From contig JBAVEN010000049.1 in assembly GCA_049587755.1 (NCBI GenBank), forward strand, positions 65,681 to 129,680: a stretch of 64,000 bases of DNA, read 5' to 3'. A program made the translations under genes and the position numbers. The notes beneath the pieces were generated by a model that was not told the origin of the DNA, did no database searches, and saw only the letters and a program-made list of their open reading frames with translations. This document shows, piece after piece, positions 8,571 to 17,889 of this stretch (position 1 is the first letter of the stretch; each line of letters opens with the position of its first letter). The stretch is from Bog-375 sp049587755. Lineage in GTDB: Bacteria > Acidobacteriota > Terriglobia > Bryobacterales > Bryobacteraceae.

Positions 8571-9344
8571 TTAATCCTCTTCCATCGATATGGCAGGGGG
8601 CGCCGGCGCCAGGATATTCGTATCGATCCATTGCCGCATGCGGCGGTAGTGTCCACCCTTCCAGTAAGCGCGGCCGCAATCGGGGCAGCGAAGAAACTCG
8701 TCGTGCACCAGGGCAACCTGGTCGGGAAGTTGATGGCGCACCCGATCCTTGGCCGCCTGCGCCAGCGGCGTGTTGCAGCGCAGGCAGCGCGAGAAGGGCT
8801 TGGCCAGGCGCGGCAAATCAAAACGCCGGACCACTTCCACCAGTTGCTGCCGCGGCTGGGCGGCGCGTAGGCAATAGCCGTGCGTCACGGAGCTGCGCTT
8901 GAGAAGACCCACATCGCGGGTCAACAGGACCCGGCGCTCGTCGCGCGAGATTTCCGCCAGGCGCTCGTCGGCGCAATGGTTCCGATAGAGAGTATCGAAT
9001 CCGAGCATCCGCAGGCAGGCGGCGAGGCGGCCGAGGTGAACGTCGAGGACGAACCGGACATCGCGGAGAGGCTCCGGCCGCAACCGGGTCAAGCCGGCGA
9101 TATCGAAGGCCTCGAAGACCGGGTAAACGCTGATCCGATCGCCGTCTCGAACCCGGTAGGCGAAATCCACCGATTGCCCATTGACCAGGATGAGATCGAT
9201 TTCCGTGTGGGGCACGCCAAATGACTCGATGCGGTCTTTCACGGTTGCGACATCCAGGAAACTGTGTGCGAACTCGGTGAAACGGCGCTCCGGGGAGAGA
9301 AAGTCATTGAGTTCCGCGTAGAAACGGAAGTGCGCAACGGGCAT
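8571..9344 (-). CDS. Mut7-C RNase domain protein with ubiquitin-like N-terminus
   Basis: 257 aa from the ATG at 9344 (MPVAHFRFY); an upstream ATG at 9392 would add 16 Arg-rich residues and is less likely. Residues ~1-85 match the ubiquitin-like (Mut7-C ubiquitin, ThiS/MoaD-type) fold, with beta strands around HFRFYAELNDFL and a VNGQSVDFAYRVRDGDRISVYP core. The rest is the Mut7-C (DUF82) PIN-like nuclease region, with FVLDVHLGRLAACLRMLGFD and a RDVGLL acidic motif. It ends with a zinc ribbon (CLRCNTPL and CPDCGRAYWKG). The family is presumed to be an RNase; its target is unknown. It is upstream of, and nearly contiguous with, the YwaF-type gene. Confidence 0.88.
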   Translation of the reverse strand: MPVAHFRFYAELNDFLSPERRFTEFAHSFLDVATVKDRIESFGVPHTEIDLILVNGQSVDFAYRVRDGDRISVYPVFEAFDIAGLTRLRPEPLRDVRFVLDVHLGRLAACLRMLGFDTLYRNHCADERLAEISRDERRVLLTRDVGLLKRSSVTHGYCLRAAQPRQQLVEVVRRFDLPRLAKPFSRCLRCNTPLAQAAKDRVRHQLPDQVALVHDEFLRCPDCGRAYWKGGHYRRMRQWIDTNILAPAPPAISMEED

Positions 9345-9432
9345 GACATGGGCCGCGGCGCGATCGGGCGTGCCGGCAGTACGAGTGTACACCCGGAGCA
9401 GCGCGATAATCTGGGATGGTAGGACTCGATCT

Positions 9433-9888
9433 ATGTCTTTTCAGCTTTTCTCCAAGTCGTTTGCGGAAGGCGGGTGGATCCCGGAATTGCATTCTTGCAA
9501 GGGCGCCGACCTCTCACCGTCGCTGGAATGGAGCGGCGAACCGGGAGGCGCGCGCAGCTTCGCGCTGGTAGTCGAAGATCCGGATGCGCCTTCCGGCATC
9601 TTTTGTCATTGGCTCCTGTACGATATCCCGGCGGACCTGCACAATTTGGCGCAAGGTCTCAAGCCGGGCTCGGTGGGAATGAGCGGCACCAACGATTTCG
9701 GACGGCCGGGCTATGGCGGCCCGTGTCCGCCCAAGGGATCGGCACATCGCTATTATTTCCGGCTGTATGCGCTCGATGTCGCCAGTCTCGGTTTGCGGGC
9801 CGGCGTGAGTCGTGCAGAATTGTTGCAGGCCATGAAAGGGCACATCCTGACGGAAACGCAGTGCATGGGCCGGTTTCAACGGCGTTAA
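9433..9888 (+). CDS. YbhB/YbcL family Raf-kinase-inhibitor-like (PEBP) protein
   Basis: 151 aa, the usual family length. The ATG at 9433 (MSFQLFSKSF) is preferred over the longer frame from 9343 because homologues begin near this point. Conserved PEBP features are visible: LSPSLEWSGEP, VVEDPDAPSG with the ligand-pocket Asp-Pro-Asp, the HWLLYDIP strand and YGGPCPPKGSAHRYYFRLYALD. These bacterial phosphatidylethanolamine-binding-like proteins are cytoplasmic, and their physiological role is mostly unknown. It is divergent from the Mut7-C gene, with a short shared upstream region, and ends 200 bases before the tricorn-like protease. Confidence 0.93.
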   Translation: MSFQLFSKSFAEGGWIPELHSCKGADLSPSLEWSGEPGGARSFALVVEDPDAPSGIFCHWLLYDIPADLHNLAQGLKPGSVGMSGTNDFGRPGYGGPCPPKGSAHRYYFRLYALDVASLGLRAGVSRAELLQAMKGHILTETQCMGRFQRR

Positions 9889-10088
9889 CCCGGTGGTCTC
9901 AGCACAACACCATCTTTCTCTATCTCTCTTGGCCACACGCCGGTGGCCCTAACCACCTCCCCGCAGTGCTGTACAATCAGGTCGAAGGTGATGACTCGCG
10001 TCCGGCAGCTCCGCTTTCTCCACGACAGAATTCAGACGGCAGTTCCGAGGCAGCGGCGGAGGTGCGGCGAGAATGGAGAGGTGATCGA

Positions 10089-13000
10089 ATGCTTCAAAAG
10101 CCTGGAGTGCGGGCTACGGTAGTATCCCTGACGGTGATTCTGGGGGCCGCAGCCAGCCTGCTCTGCGCACAGCCGATGGCGGAAGGGCGCCTGATGCGCT
10201 TTCCGGACATCCAGAAGGGCCGGGTGGTTTTCAGCTACGGCGGCGACCTGTGGCTGGTTTCGAGCCAAGGCGGAACGGCCAACCGGATCACGACACATCC
10301 GGGCCTCGAATTGTTTCCCAAGTTCTCTCCGGATGGTAAGTGGATCGCGTTCACGGGCCAGTACGACGGAAATTTCAATGTCTACGTGATGCCCAGCGAG
10401 GGTGGCCAGCCGAAGCAACTGACGTTTCTGCCGGACATCGGTTCGGTGCCTGAGCGGATGGGTCCCAACAACGAAGTGATCGCGTGGACACCGGACAGCA
10501 GTAAGATCGTCTTTCTCTCCAGGCGCGCCGCTTACAACACGTGGTTCGGGCGGCTGTTCACGGTGAGCGTGGACGGCGGATTGCCGGAGGCCTTGCCGCT
10601 GGATAAGGGCGGGCTGCTCGCCTTTTCGCCGGACGGCTCGACCATCGCGTATAACCGCATCTTCCGCAACTTCCGCACGTGGAAGCGGTACAAGGGCGGA
10701 ATGCACCAAGATATCTGGAGCTACAATTTCAAAACCAAACAAGCTGAGCCGCTTACCGATTCCGCCGGCACCGACACGTTTCCGATGTGGCGCGGCGACA
10801 CGCTGTATTGGGCATCGGACCGCGGTCCGGAGCAGCGGCTGAACCTTTACAGCCGCGACTTCAAGAGTCGGCGGATACGCCAGTTGACCGACTTCAAGGA
10901 TTTCGACGTGGAGTGGCCGGGCTTGGGAGGAGACTCGATCGTCTTCGAAAACGGCGGATACCTGTACGTGTACGACCTGAAGACGGAGAAATCCCGCAAG
11001 CTGACCATCTATCTGCCGGGAGATTCCACCCTGGCGCGGAAGCATTGGGCGCCGGTGTCGGATTTGATCGGCTCGTTCGATCTCTCCCCGGATGCCAACC
11101 GCGCTGTCTTTACGGCACGCGGCGACGTATATACGGTGCCCGCCAAACAAGGCAGCATCCGGAACCTGACGAACAGCCCCGGCGTGCGGGAGGAGAGCGC
11201 GGCGTGGTCGCCGGACGGCAAGTGGATCGCCTATGTGTCCGACCGGACGGGCGAGCAGGAGTTGTACATCGCCCCGCAGGACGGCGTGGGGAAAGAAGAA
11301 CAGATCACCAGCGGCAGCAAGATGTTCCTGATGCCGCCGGTCTGGTCGCCCGACAGCCACAAGCTGCTGTACGCGGACAATGCGGTGCGGCTGTTTTTCG
11401 TCGATACCCAGACCAAGCAGCCGGTGCTGATCGACCAAGGCAAGTACGACGATATGCAGGGCTATAGCTGGTCGCCCGACAGCAAGTGGGTGGCTTACGG
11501 GAAACCGGCCGAGGATCACAATTCGGTGATCGAAATCTACTCGGTGGCGGACCAGAAGATTACTGCGGTGACCGACGCCACGACGCAGAGTTGGAACCCG
11601 GTATTCGACCCCGATGGGCGGTACCTGTACTTCCTGTCGAATCGCGATTACAACGAGGTGCTTGGGGTTTACGACATGGAGTTCTCCAACCCCAAGGCCA
11701 CGCGGATCTACGCGGTGACGCTGCGGAACGACTTGCCTTCGCCGGTGGCTCCACGCAGCGACGAAGCCGGTCAAAAAGCGCCCGAGGCCGCGGCCACGCC
11801 GTTCCGCGTCGATCTCGCCGGTCTGCCGGAGCGAGTGGTGGCGTTGCCGGTCGCGACCGGAAATTACGACGGCCTGCTGGCGGCCAAGGACACGGTGTTT
11901 TATTTGTCGCGGCCGGTATTCGGGCTTTCCGGCCCGCTGCCGGGCGGAGCGCCGGAACTGGCGGCGTACGATCTGAAAGAACGCAAGGGCGGCACTATGC
12001 TGAGCGGCGCCACGGGCTTCGCGCTTTCTTTCGATGGCAAGAAGATTCTGTACGCGGCCCGAAAATCGCCGGAGCCGGGAGAGAACGCATTCGAGGAATT
12101 CGGGCCGACGGAACGCACCTTCGGGCTAATTGACGCCAAACTGCCGGACAAGGAAGCTCACAAGGCGGGCGAGGGCGCACTGAACCTTGCGGCCTTGCGG
12201 GTTGAAGTGGATCCGCGCGAGGAGTGGCTCCAGATGTTCAACGAGGCCTGGCGCCAGGAGCGCAACTACTTCTTCGAACCGGCCATGAACGGGGTGAATT
12301 GGGAGGCGCAGCGCGAAAAATATCTGCCGCTGGTGGCGCATGCCGGCAGCCGCTACGATCTTACTTATATCATCGGCGAGATGCTCGGCGAGCTATCCAA
12401 TTCCCACACGTACGTGGGCGGAGGCGACTATCCCGAGCTGAAGCCGGTGAACACCGGCATGTTGGGCGTCGATTTCGAGGTCGATGCGGCGAGCGGACGG
12501 TACCGGTTCCAGAAAATCTATCCCGGCGAAAACTGGGATTCCGAGCGGCGCTCCCCACTCACCGAGCCCGGCCTCAATGTTCATGTGGGCGACTATCTGC
12601 TGGCGGTGAATGGGCGGGAACTGCGAACGCCGCAGAATCCGTATGAGCTGTTTGTGAACACGGTGGGTCAGGATGTCACACTGACCATCAACAGCCGGCC
12701 TGACGATCAAGGCGCGCGCCGCATATTGGTCCGGCCCATCGCCAACGAGTTCGGCCTGCGCGAGCTGGATTGGATTGAGTCCAACCGCCGCAAGGTGGAC
12801 CAGATGACGGGCGGGCGCGTCGGTTACATGTATCTGCCGGATATGTCGGCGGCGGGCCTCAATGAGTTCGTCAAGCAGTTTTTCCCGCAGGTCCGCAAGG
12901 AGGGCATGATCATCGATGTGCGCTATAACGGCGGCGGTTTTGTCGATGACCTGGTCTTCGAACGCCTGCGGCGCGTGCTCTCGGGTATGCAATCGGCACG

Positions 13001-13424
13001 GAACTGGCAGAGCACGACGATTCCGGACCAGGTTTTTCACGGCTATCTGGCGTGCCTGGCGAACGGCTACACCGCGTCAGACGGAGACTTCTTCACCTAC
13101 TTCTTCAAGAAGTACAAGCTCGGTCCGGTGGTGGGAGAACGCACCTGGGGCGGAGTGCGCGGAATTCGCGGCTATATTCCGTTGATGGATGGCGGCTATA
13201 TGACCCGGCCGGAATTCTCGCTCTACGACTTAAACAGCCAATGGGTGGTGGAGAACCACGGCGTGGATCCGGACGTGCCGGTGGATAACCGGCCGGACCT
13301 GGTTATGCAGGGACATGACCCGCAACTGGAGAAGGCGGTCGAACTGGTGATGCAGGACATCAAACAGCACCCGAAGAGCCTGTCGCCGCGTCCGCCCGAC
13401 CTGCCGGCTTATCCGAAGCAGTAG
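10089..13424 (+). CDS. Secreted tricorn-like S41 family protease
   Basis: 1111 aa from the ATG at 10089, with GGAGAGG about 7 bases upstream. The open frame runs 600 bases further upstream but is spurious there. An N-terminal signal peptide is visible (TVVSLTVILGAAASLLCAQP). The first ~680 residues hold repeated WD40/TolB-like propeller blades (many FSPDGKWIAF-type repeats). PDZ (VHVGDYLLAVNGREL) and C1/C2 S41 regions follow. Candidate active-site residues in the tricorn arrangement are His773 in NSH, Ser997 in TASDGD and Glu1017 in GERTWGG. Tricorn trims peptides to small products. The signal peptide implies periplasmic or extracellular peptide degradation here. Confidence 0.93.
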   Translation: MLQKPGVRATVVSLTVILGAAASLLCAQPMAEGRLMRFPDIQKGRVVFSYGGDLWLVSSQGGTANRITTHPGLELFPKFSPDGKWIAFTGQYDGNFNVYVMPSEGGQPKQLTFLPDIGSVPERMGPNNEVIAWTPDSSKIVFLSRRAAYNTWFGRLFTVSVDGGLPEALPLDKGGLLAFSPDGSTIAYNRIFRNFRTWKRYKGGMHQDIWSYNFKTKQAEPLTDSAGTDTFPMWRGDTLYWASDRGPEQRLNLYSRDFKSRRIRQLTDFKDFDVEWPGLGGDSIVFENGGYLYVYDLKTEKSRKLTIYLPGDSTLARKHWAPVSDLIGSFDLSPDANRAVFTARGDVYTVPAKQGSIRNLTNSPGVREESAAWSPDGKWIAYVSDRTGEQELYIAPQDGVGKEEQITSGSKMFLMPPVWSPDSHKLLYADNAVRLFFVDTQTKQPVLIDQGKYDDMQGYSWSPDSKWVAYGKPAEDHNSVIEIYSVADQKITAVTDATTQSWNPVFDPDGRYLYFLSNRDYNEVLGVYDMEFSNPKATRIYAVTLRNDLPSPVAPRSDEAGQKAPEAAATPFRVDLAGLPERVVALPVATGNYDGLLAAKDTVFYLSRPVFGLSGPLPGGAPELAAYDLKERKGGTMLSGATGFALSFDGKKILYAARKSPEPGENAFEEFGPTERTFGLIDAKLPDKEAHKAGEGALNLAALRVEVDPREEWLQMFNEAWRQERNYFFEPAMNGVNWEAQREKYLPLVAHAGSRYDLTYIIGEMLGELSNSHTYVGGGDYPELKPVNTGMLGVDFEVDAASGRYRFQKIYPGENWDSERRSPLTEPGLNVHVGDYLLAVNGRELRTPQNPYELFVNTVGQDVTLTINSRPDDQGARRILVRPIANEFGLRELDWIESNRRKVDQMTGGRVGYMYLPDMSAAGLNEFVKQFFPQVRKEGMIIDVRYNGGGFVDDLVFERLRRVLSGMQSARNWQSTTIPDQVFHGYLACLANGYTASDGDFFTYFFKKYKLGPVVGERTWGGVRGIRGYIPLMDGGYMTRPEFSLYDLNSQWVVENHGVDPDVPVDNRPDLVMQGHDPQLEKAVELVMQDIKQHPKSLSPRPPDLPAYPKQ

Positions 13425-13508
13425 GCGACGCGTACTGAGCGACGGGCAGCGCCAGCGCGGACACAAACGACTGTTTGGACGCAAGGCCGCACATCTTAGA
13501 CGAAGTCA

Positions 13509-14567
13509 TCACTCGATAGGCGACACGGACTGCTCGGGAAGGCGCGGCTGTGACCGGTCGGGCTGATCAAGGCGGGCGCGGCCGGTCGAAGCGCGCACGA
13601 CCAAGGAAGTGCTCATGCGAAACTCAACGCCCGCCCCATGAGCCTGGATCGAATGCAACAGCGCTTCGCAGGCCAGGCGCGCGATCTCGGTGCGAACCAA
13701 CTTCACCGTCGTCAGCGGCGGTTCGGTGAACTGCGCCATCTGGATGTCATCGAAGCCCACCACCGAAATGTCCTCGGGCACTCGCAAGCCGCGCTTGCGA
13801 ATGGCGCGCATGGCGCCGATGGCGGTCAGATCGTTGGAGGCAATCACCGCCGTGACGCCGGGCGCGCGATCGAGCAGGCGCAGCATCGCCTTGAAGCCGC
13901 CGTCCACTTTGTGATTGCCCTCTTCGAGCAGCGCCTCGTGCGGCCCGCCGCCCCGCGCATCAGCGAGGCGCTTGAGGAACGCGTCGCGCCGCTCGCGCAC
14001 CGATTCGAGGCGCAGCGGCCCGGAGATGAACGCGATCCGGGTGTGCCCCAACGTGCGCAAGTGCTCGACGGCCTGCGTGATGCCGTGAGCGTAATCCACC
14101 TTGACGTTGCTCACGCCGCGCGCTACCTCGCCCACGTCGAGAAACACCAGTGGCACTTTCCGTTGAGCGAAGGTGTCGTGCAGCGAGGGATCGACTTCGG
14201 AGGTCATGATCGCCACGCCATCGATTTTGCGTTCGATCATGCGTCGCACGCAGAGCGCAGTGCGCGCCGGATCGTAGTTGGTGGAGGCGACCAGCACGTC
14301 GTAACCATTGTGCAGCGCCACCTCCTCGAAGCCCTTGATCAGCTCGGGGAAGAACGGATTGGTGATATCGGAAACCACCAGGCCGAGCATCTGGCTGCGG
14401 CCGGAGGCGAGCGATTGTGCGTTGGTGTTCGGCCGGTAACCGAGCTCCTCGATCACTTTCCGCACCCGCGCAGCGGTCTCACGGCTCACCTGCGGGCTAC
14501 CGTGCAGCGCGCGGGAGACGGTGGCAATGCCGACGCCGGCGCGCTTTGCGACGTCTTTGATCGTCAT
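13509..14567 (-). CDS. LacI family transcriptional regulator
   Basis: 352 aa. The N-terminus MTIKDVAKRAGVGIATVSRA is the canonical LacI helix-turn-helix, followed by the hinge helix (NTNAQSLASGRS) and a periplasmic-binding-protein-like sugar domain (LGLVVSDITNPFFPEL, ending with VVGFDDIQMAQFTEPPLTTV). It is the distal member on the minus strand of a pectin-degradation cluster, so it probably represses those genes until a uronate intermediate binds. That target is inferred from position. A dispersed repeat lies between it and the GH28 gene. Confidence 0.95.
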   Translation of the reverse strand: MTIKDVAKRAGVGIATVSRALHGSPQVSRETAARVRKVIEELGYRPNTNAQSLASGRSQMLGLVVSDITNPFFPELIKGFEEVALHNGYDVLVASTNYDPARTALCVRRMIERKIDGVAIMTSEVDPSLHDTFAQRKVPLVFLDVGEVARGVSNVKVDYAHGITQAVEHLRTLGHTRIAFISGPLRLESVRERRDAFLKRLADARGGGPHEALLEEGNHKVDGGFKAMLRLLDRAPGVTAVIASNDLTAIGAMRAIRKRGLRVPEDISVVGFDDIQMAQFTEPPLTTVKLVRTEIARLACEALLHSIQAHGAGVEFRMSTSLVVRASTGRARLDQPDRSQPRLPEQSVSPIE

Positions 14568-14653
14568 TGCACTGCCCTTGTCACGAGTCTACAACGCTTG
14601 GGCACCGGGCGCACTAGCTCGCCGGCCGTGCGATGCCGCGCGATTGCGGCAGA

Positions 14654-14678
14654 CCACTCTTTACGGTCGTGGCTCGGA
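14654..14678 (+). repeat. Dispersed intergenic repeat, copy 3
   Basis: CCACTCTTTACGGTCGTGG followed by CTCGGA, in the gap between the GH28 gene and the LacI gene. It differs from copy 2 at only a few positions. Confidence 0.55.
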
Positions 14679-14716
14679 TCGGAGCTCGCGGTCGGCGACC
14701 TGGCTTTTGCCATCAC

Positions 14717-16075
14717 TTACCGAAGAGGAAAGGCGACGAATTTGCCGGTGCAGGCGTTGTCGATGCCATTTCCGCCGCGGCTGGAGACGATAACGTCGGC
14801 GCCGGCCACATTGAGATTGAACGGGCCTGGCCCGATGGTTAAATCCGCGTGCTTCGCCGACACCTGGATGCCGGCCGGATCGTCAAACACGACGCCATCG
14901 AACTGGATTCCCAGGCGATGTGTCGCGTCCAAACCTTCCAGCGTCACCCTGCCGCCGCCTTCCACCCGTACATTGCGAACAATGATGTCGCGGAAGACCG
15001 GCGGCCGCTTGTCCTCCTTGCTGGCGTGGGCGCTGTAATTGGTGTCCATCAAAATCGGGTTGGCCGTGTCGCGGATGCAGACGTCCTGGTACACGACGTC
15101 GTGGACCAGTCCGCCGCGCGTGATGTTGGACTTGATGCGCAGGCCGTTATCGGCGCCATCGATGGAAAGATCAGAGACGCGAATGGCACTGGCGCCGCCT
15201 GCGGTCAGGCTGCCGATAGACATGCCGTGGCCGGTATAGAAGTGATTGTGGACGATGCTCATGTGGGTGGTTGGCGCGCCCAGCGGCGCCTTGATCGCCA
15301 CCTGATCGTCGCCCGTGTGGATGTAGCAGTGGGCGATGGTCACGTTGGTCGAGTTGCCGGGATCGATGCCATCGGTGTTGCGCGCCCGCTCCGGCGACCA
15401 GATCTTGACGCCCCACGCGGTGAATCCGTTGCCGTCGTTGTAGCCGACGTGGAAGTTCGGCGAATTCATGAGCGTGATGCGGTAAAGCGTGAAGTTGTCA
15501 CAGCGGCGAAGCGCAATCAGGCGCGGGTTATTCTGACTCCCGCCCGCGCGCGCCATGTCCGCCAGGTTCCACCAACTGATGTTTTGTCCGAGAATGGTCT
15601 CGCCGCCGCGACCATCGATCACGCCGTCGCCCATCACGGCCGCGCCGGGGACGCCGTCGCCGTTGATCAACGCCTTGCAGCCGTGGCCGTCCTGGGTGAT
15701 CGTGCCACAGACGCCCGGCTCGAGATCATAATCGCGCGGGTTCCGTGAGGCGTACAGATACGCGCCACCCGCGACCACCAGCGCGACGCCGCGCCGCAGC
15801 TCGAGCGGCCCGGAGAGAAACGCGTCAGTGCGCTCCGAAGCCCGCTCGAGCACCACCGCGCGGCTTGGCGGGCATGCGTCCAGGGCCGCCTGAATGCGCG
15901 CCGTATCCAGCTTGCCTTCATCCGCGGGCGCGATCGACGTTGCGGCGCGGCCGATTTTCGCGTGGAGAGTGGCGCATACGGGCGGAATGGAAGGCTCAGC
16001 GACCTTCCGCGCGTCCTGGGCGATAGCCGGGACAGCGAACCAAGCCGCGGCGAGCGCAGCGGCAATTCCTTTCAT
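14717..16075 (-). CDS. Glycoside hydrolase family 28 (exo-)polygalacturonase
   Basis: 452 aa from the ATG at 16075. The start was placed at MKGIAAALAAAWFAVPAIAQ, a clear signal peptide; the frame is open far upstream only by chance. GH28 signatures occur in order: NTDGIDPG (~235), GDDQVAIK with the paired Asp (~255), GHGMSIGS with the catalytic-site His (~280) and RIKS (~311). These belong to the inverting right-handed beta-helix polygalacturonases, which cleave alpha-1,4-galacturonosyl links in pectin. Secretion fits an extracytoplasmic substrate. It is flanked by a cupin gene, a GH105 gene and the LacI regulator on the same strand. Confidence 0.95.
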   Translation of the reverse strand: MKGIAAALAAAWFAVPAIAQDARKVAEPSIPPVCATLHAKIGRAATSIAPADEGKLDTARIQAALDACPPSRAVVLERASERTDAFLSGPLELRRGVALVVAGGAYLYASRNPRDYDLEPGVCGTITQDGHGCKALINGDGVPGAAVMGDGVIDGRGGETILGQNISWWNLADMARAGGSQNNPRLIALRRCDNFTLYRITLMNSPNFHVGYNDGNGFTAWGVKIWSPERARNTDGIDPGNSTNVTIAHCYIHTGDDQVAIKAPLGAPTTHMSIVHNHFYTGHGMSIGSLTAGGASAIRVSDLSIDGADNGLRIKSNITRGGLVHDVVYQDVCIRDTANPILMDTNYSAHASKEDKRPPVFRDIIVRNVRVEGGGRVTLEGLDATHRLGIQFDGVVFDDPAGIQVSAKHADLTIGPGPFNLNVAGADVIVSSRGGNGIDNACTGKFVAFPLR

Positions 16076-16119
16076 ATCGATTCCGATTCTCGTCAAACCG
16101 AGCCGGCGCAACCGCGGTG

Positions 16120-16581
16120 TTACTGTGCCACCTTGATCGCCATATAGAGTACTTCCTTGCCCGGCGCGACCTTCATCTGGTGGGGCATCCCGGCGGGGAT
16201 GGTGAGCACGTCGCCGGCGACTAGATGGTGCTCGACGCCGCCCTCGATGGCGGTGCCGCGGATCTCGGTGGGCGAGGCGTTCGTCGGGTTGACCACCGTG
16301 CCACCGGTCGCCAGGTCGGCTTCGCCGCTCTCGATGACGAAGATGTCCGCCATCTTCAGATGAACTTCCACCGACCCGGATTGCCGCCGCAGCGCCAGCC
16401 CAAAGTTGTAATTCCCCATGTCCGCCAGCTTCTGGCTGGCGAGCCCGTGCGGATTCAGCTTGGCGGCCAACTCCTGGGCCACCTGTTTGACATTGTCCTT
16501 GGTCCACAGACTGAAAGTGGGAGCGTCAGCCGCCACCACCGAGGCACCGGCCAGTAAGAGGAACATCGCAGTCGATTTCAT
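16120..16581 (-). CDS. Secreted cupin-domain protein
   Basis: 153 aa with an N-terminal signal peptide (MKSTAMFLLLAGASVVAADA) and a single cupin barrel. The barrel is marked by HLKMADIFVIESGEADLATGG (part of cupin motif 1) and GDVLTIPAGMPHQM (motif 2 with its metal-ligand His). The ligand or reaction cannot be told from sequence. It sits 44 bases upstream of the GH28 gene in the minus-strand half of the pectin operon, so a role in sensing or processing pectin-derived uronates in the periplasm is a reasonable guess. Confidence 0.88.
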   Translation of the reverse strand: MKSTAMFLLLAGASVVAADAPTFSLWTKDNVKQVAQELAAKLNPHGLASQKLADMGNYNFGLALRRQSGSVEVHLKMADIFVIESGEADLATGGTVVNPTNASPTEIRGTAIEGGVEHHLVAGDVLTIPAGMPHQMKVAPGKEVLYMAIKVAQ

Positions 16582-16692
16582 GCGGTCAAAGTTAGCACGA
16601 TGAGACGTGCAAGTATAGCGGACTTAGTTGCCGCAGCGGCCGGAAGGCGAAATCCGCAGCGGAACCGAAAACCGGGGCGCCAGGCGCGCTTT

Positions 16693-17775
16693 CTACTTGC
16701 GCAACAGGGCATCGGCGCACCACAGGACGGGCGCCTGGCCGTGCGGGTTACCCTTCTCGGTCGGGCGGTTCAGGTAGAACTGCAGGCTGTTGGTCTGGCC
16801 GGTGCCGACGCAGACCTTGTCGACATTGCCATCCTCGTCGATGAGCTTGTTGACGCCGAGCCAGCCATTGCGCGCGGCGCGGGCATAAGCCTTGTCCTTA
16901 AGCCAGCCCTTCTTCACGCCGGTGATCATGGCGAAGGTGAACATGCCGGTGCACGAGCTCTCCTCGTAGGACTCGGGATGGTCGATCAGTTGATGCCACA
17001 TGCCGTCGGCGTCCTGATACTGCAGCAGGAAAGCCATCATCTTGCGGTAGGCCTCCATAATGCGGTCGCGCTTGGGGTGGTCCTTCGGCAGATCGGTGAG
17101 GAGTTCGGCCATACCGGCCGCCACCCAGCCGTTGCCGCGGCCCCAGAAGAAGGGAAACTCCGGCCCGTGATAGAAGAGGCCATTGGGCTGCTGCAGCTTA
17201 TCCAGGTAGGCGACCATTTCGAGCGCGGCGCGGTCCAGGTAGACCTTATCGCCGGTGGCGCGGTAGGCCTGAAGCTGGAGGATGGTGATCATATACATGT
17301 CGTCGATCCAGAAGCGGGTTTCACCCGAGAGCCCGTCTGGCGTGGGATTCTCCCATTGCTCGTCGGCGAGCTTCTTGCCGAGCGGGAGATATTGCGGGTC
17401 CTTGGTGACGATGTACAGCTCCAGAGGGACGATGCCAAAGACAGCGTGGTCGACGTGGCGCTGCCAGGAGACCAGCTTCTGCTGTCCCGCTTCGGTCCGC
17501 CAGGGGTCGTAGCGCTTGACCAGGGCGTCGGTCATCGCCTGATCGTGAGTCAGCCTGGCGAATTCGAGCGCGGCATACCAGGTGGAGTCCTCGGCGTAGT
17601 GGACCGAAGGCCTGGTGGGAATCCAGCGTGGGAGCATGTTTTCCACGATCTTCTTACCGACCACTTCGGGCGACGTGCCGGGCGGCCACTTGGTGAATTC
17701 CTTCTGTGCGGTGGCGACGCCGGCGAGCCCAACGATCATCAGCCCGGTGAGCAAACGGTGAATGACGGTGCGCAT
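16693..17775 (-). CDS. Glycoside hydrolase family 88/105 unsaturated uronyl hydrolase (copy 1)
   Basis: 360 aa from the ATG at 17775 (MRTVIHRLLTGLMIVGLAGV), with GAGAGGA upstream; the longer frame to 17826 is rejected. Signal peptide present. The (alpha/alpha)6 YteR-like features are visible: TRFWIDDMYMITILQLQAY with the catalytic Asp, FFWGRGNGWVAAGMAELL, and SCTGMFTFAM near the C-terminus. GH105 enzymes remove the unsaturated 4,5-galacturonyl residue from oligogalacturonides or rhamnogalacturonan fragments, giving 5-keto-4-deoxyuronate. It is the first gene of the minus-strand arm and is divergent from the isomerase-kduD-GH105 arm. Confidence 0.93.
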   Translation of the reverse strand: MRTVIHRLLTGLMIVGLAGVATAQKEFTKWPPGTSPEVVGKKIVENMLPRWIPTRPSVHYAEDSTWYAALEFARLTHDQAMTDALVKRYDPWRTEAGQQKLVSWQRHVDHAVFGIVPLELYIVTKDPQYLPLGKKLADEQWENPTPDGLSGETRFWIDDMYMITILQLQAYRATGDKVYLDRAALEMVAYLDKLQQPNGLFYHGPEFPFFWGRGNGWVAAGMAELLTDLPKDHPKRDRIMEAYRKMMAFLLQYQDADGMWHQLIDHPESYEESSCTGMFTFAMITGVKKGWLKDKAYARAARNGWLGVNKLIDEDGNVDKVCVGTGQTNSLQFYLNRPTEKGNPHGQAPVLWCADALLRK

Positions 17776-17889
17776 CTCTTGTCCTCTCAAGAAAGCGTCT
17801 GCGTCCTGCGGCAACGCAGACCACAAATAGATGACGAATTCTCAAAGTTAACACGAGATGGCGCCCAGCGATCTTATTGCCGGGTTCGT

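Noticed and set aside
9474..10088. In-frame extension upstream of the tricorn-like protease
   Set aside because: It overlaps the PEBP gene in another frame, and the signal peptide with a good ribosome site begins at 10089.
10032..11774. 580-codon minus-strand frame opposite the tricorn-like protease
   Set aside because: No domain motifs, and it is the exact mirror of propeller-repeat codons.
16076..16507. In-frame extension upstream of the GH28 gene
   Set aside because: It overlaps the cupin gene in a different frame and lacks protein-like composition; the signal peptide starts at 16075.
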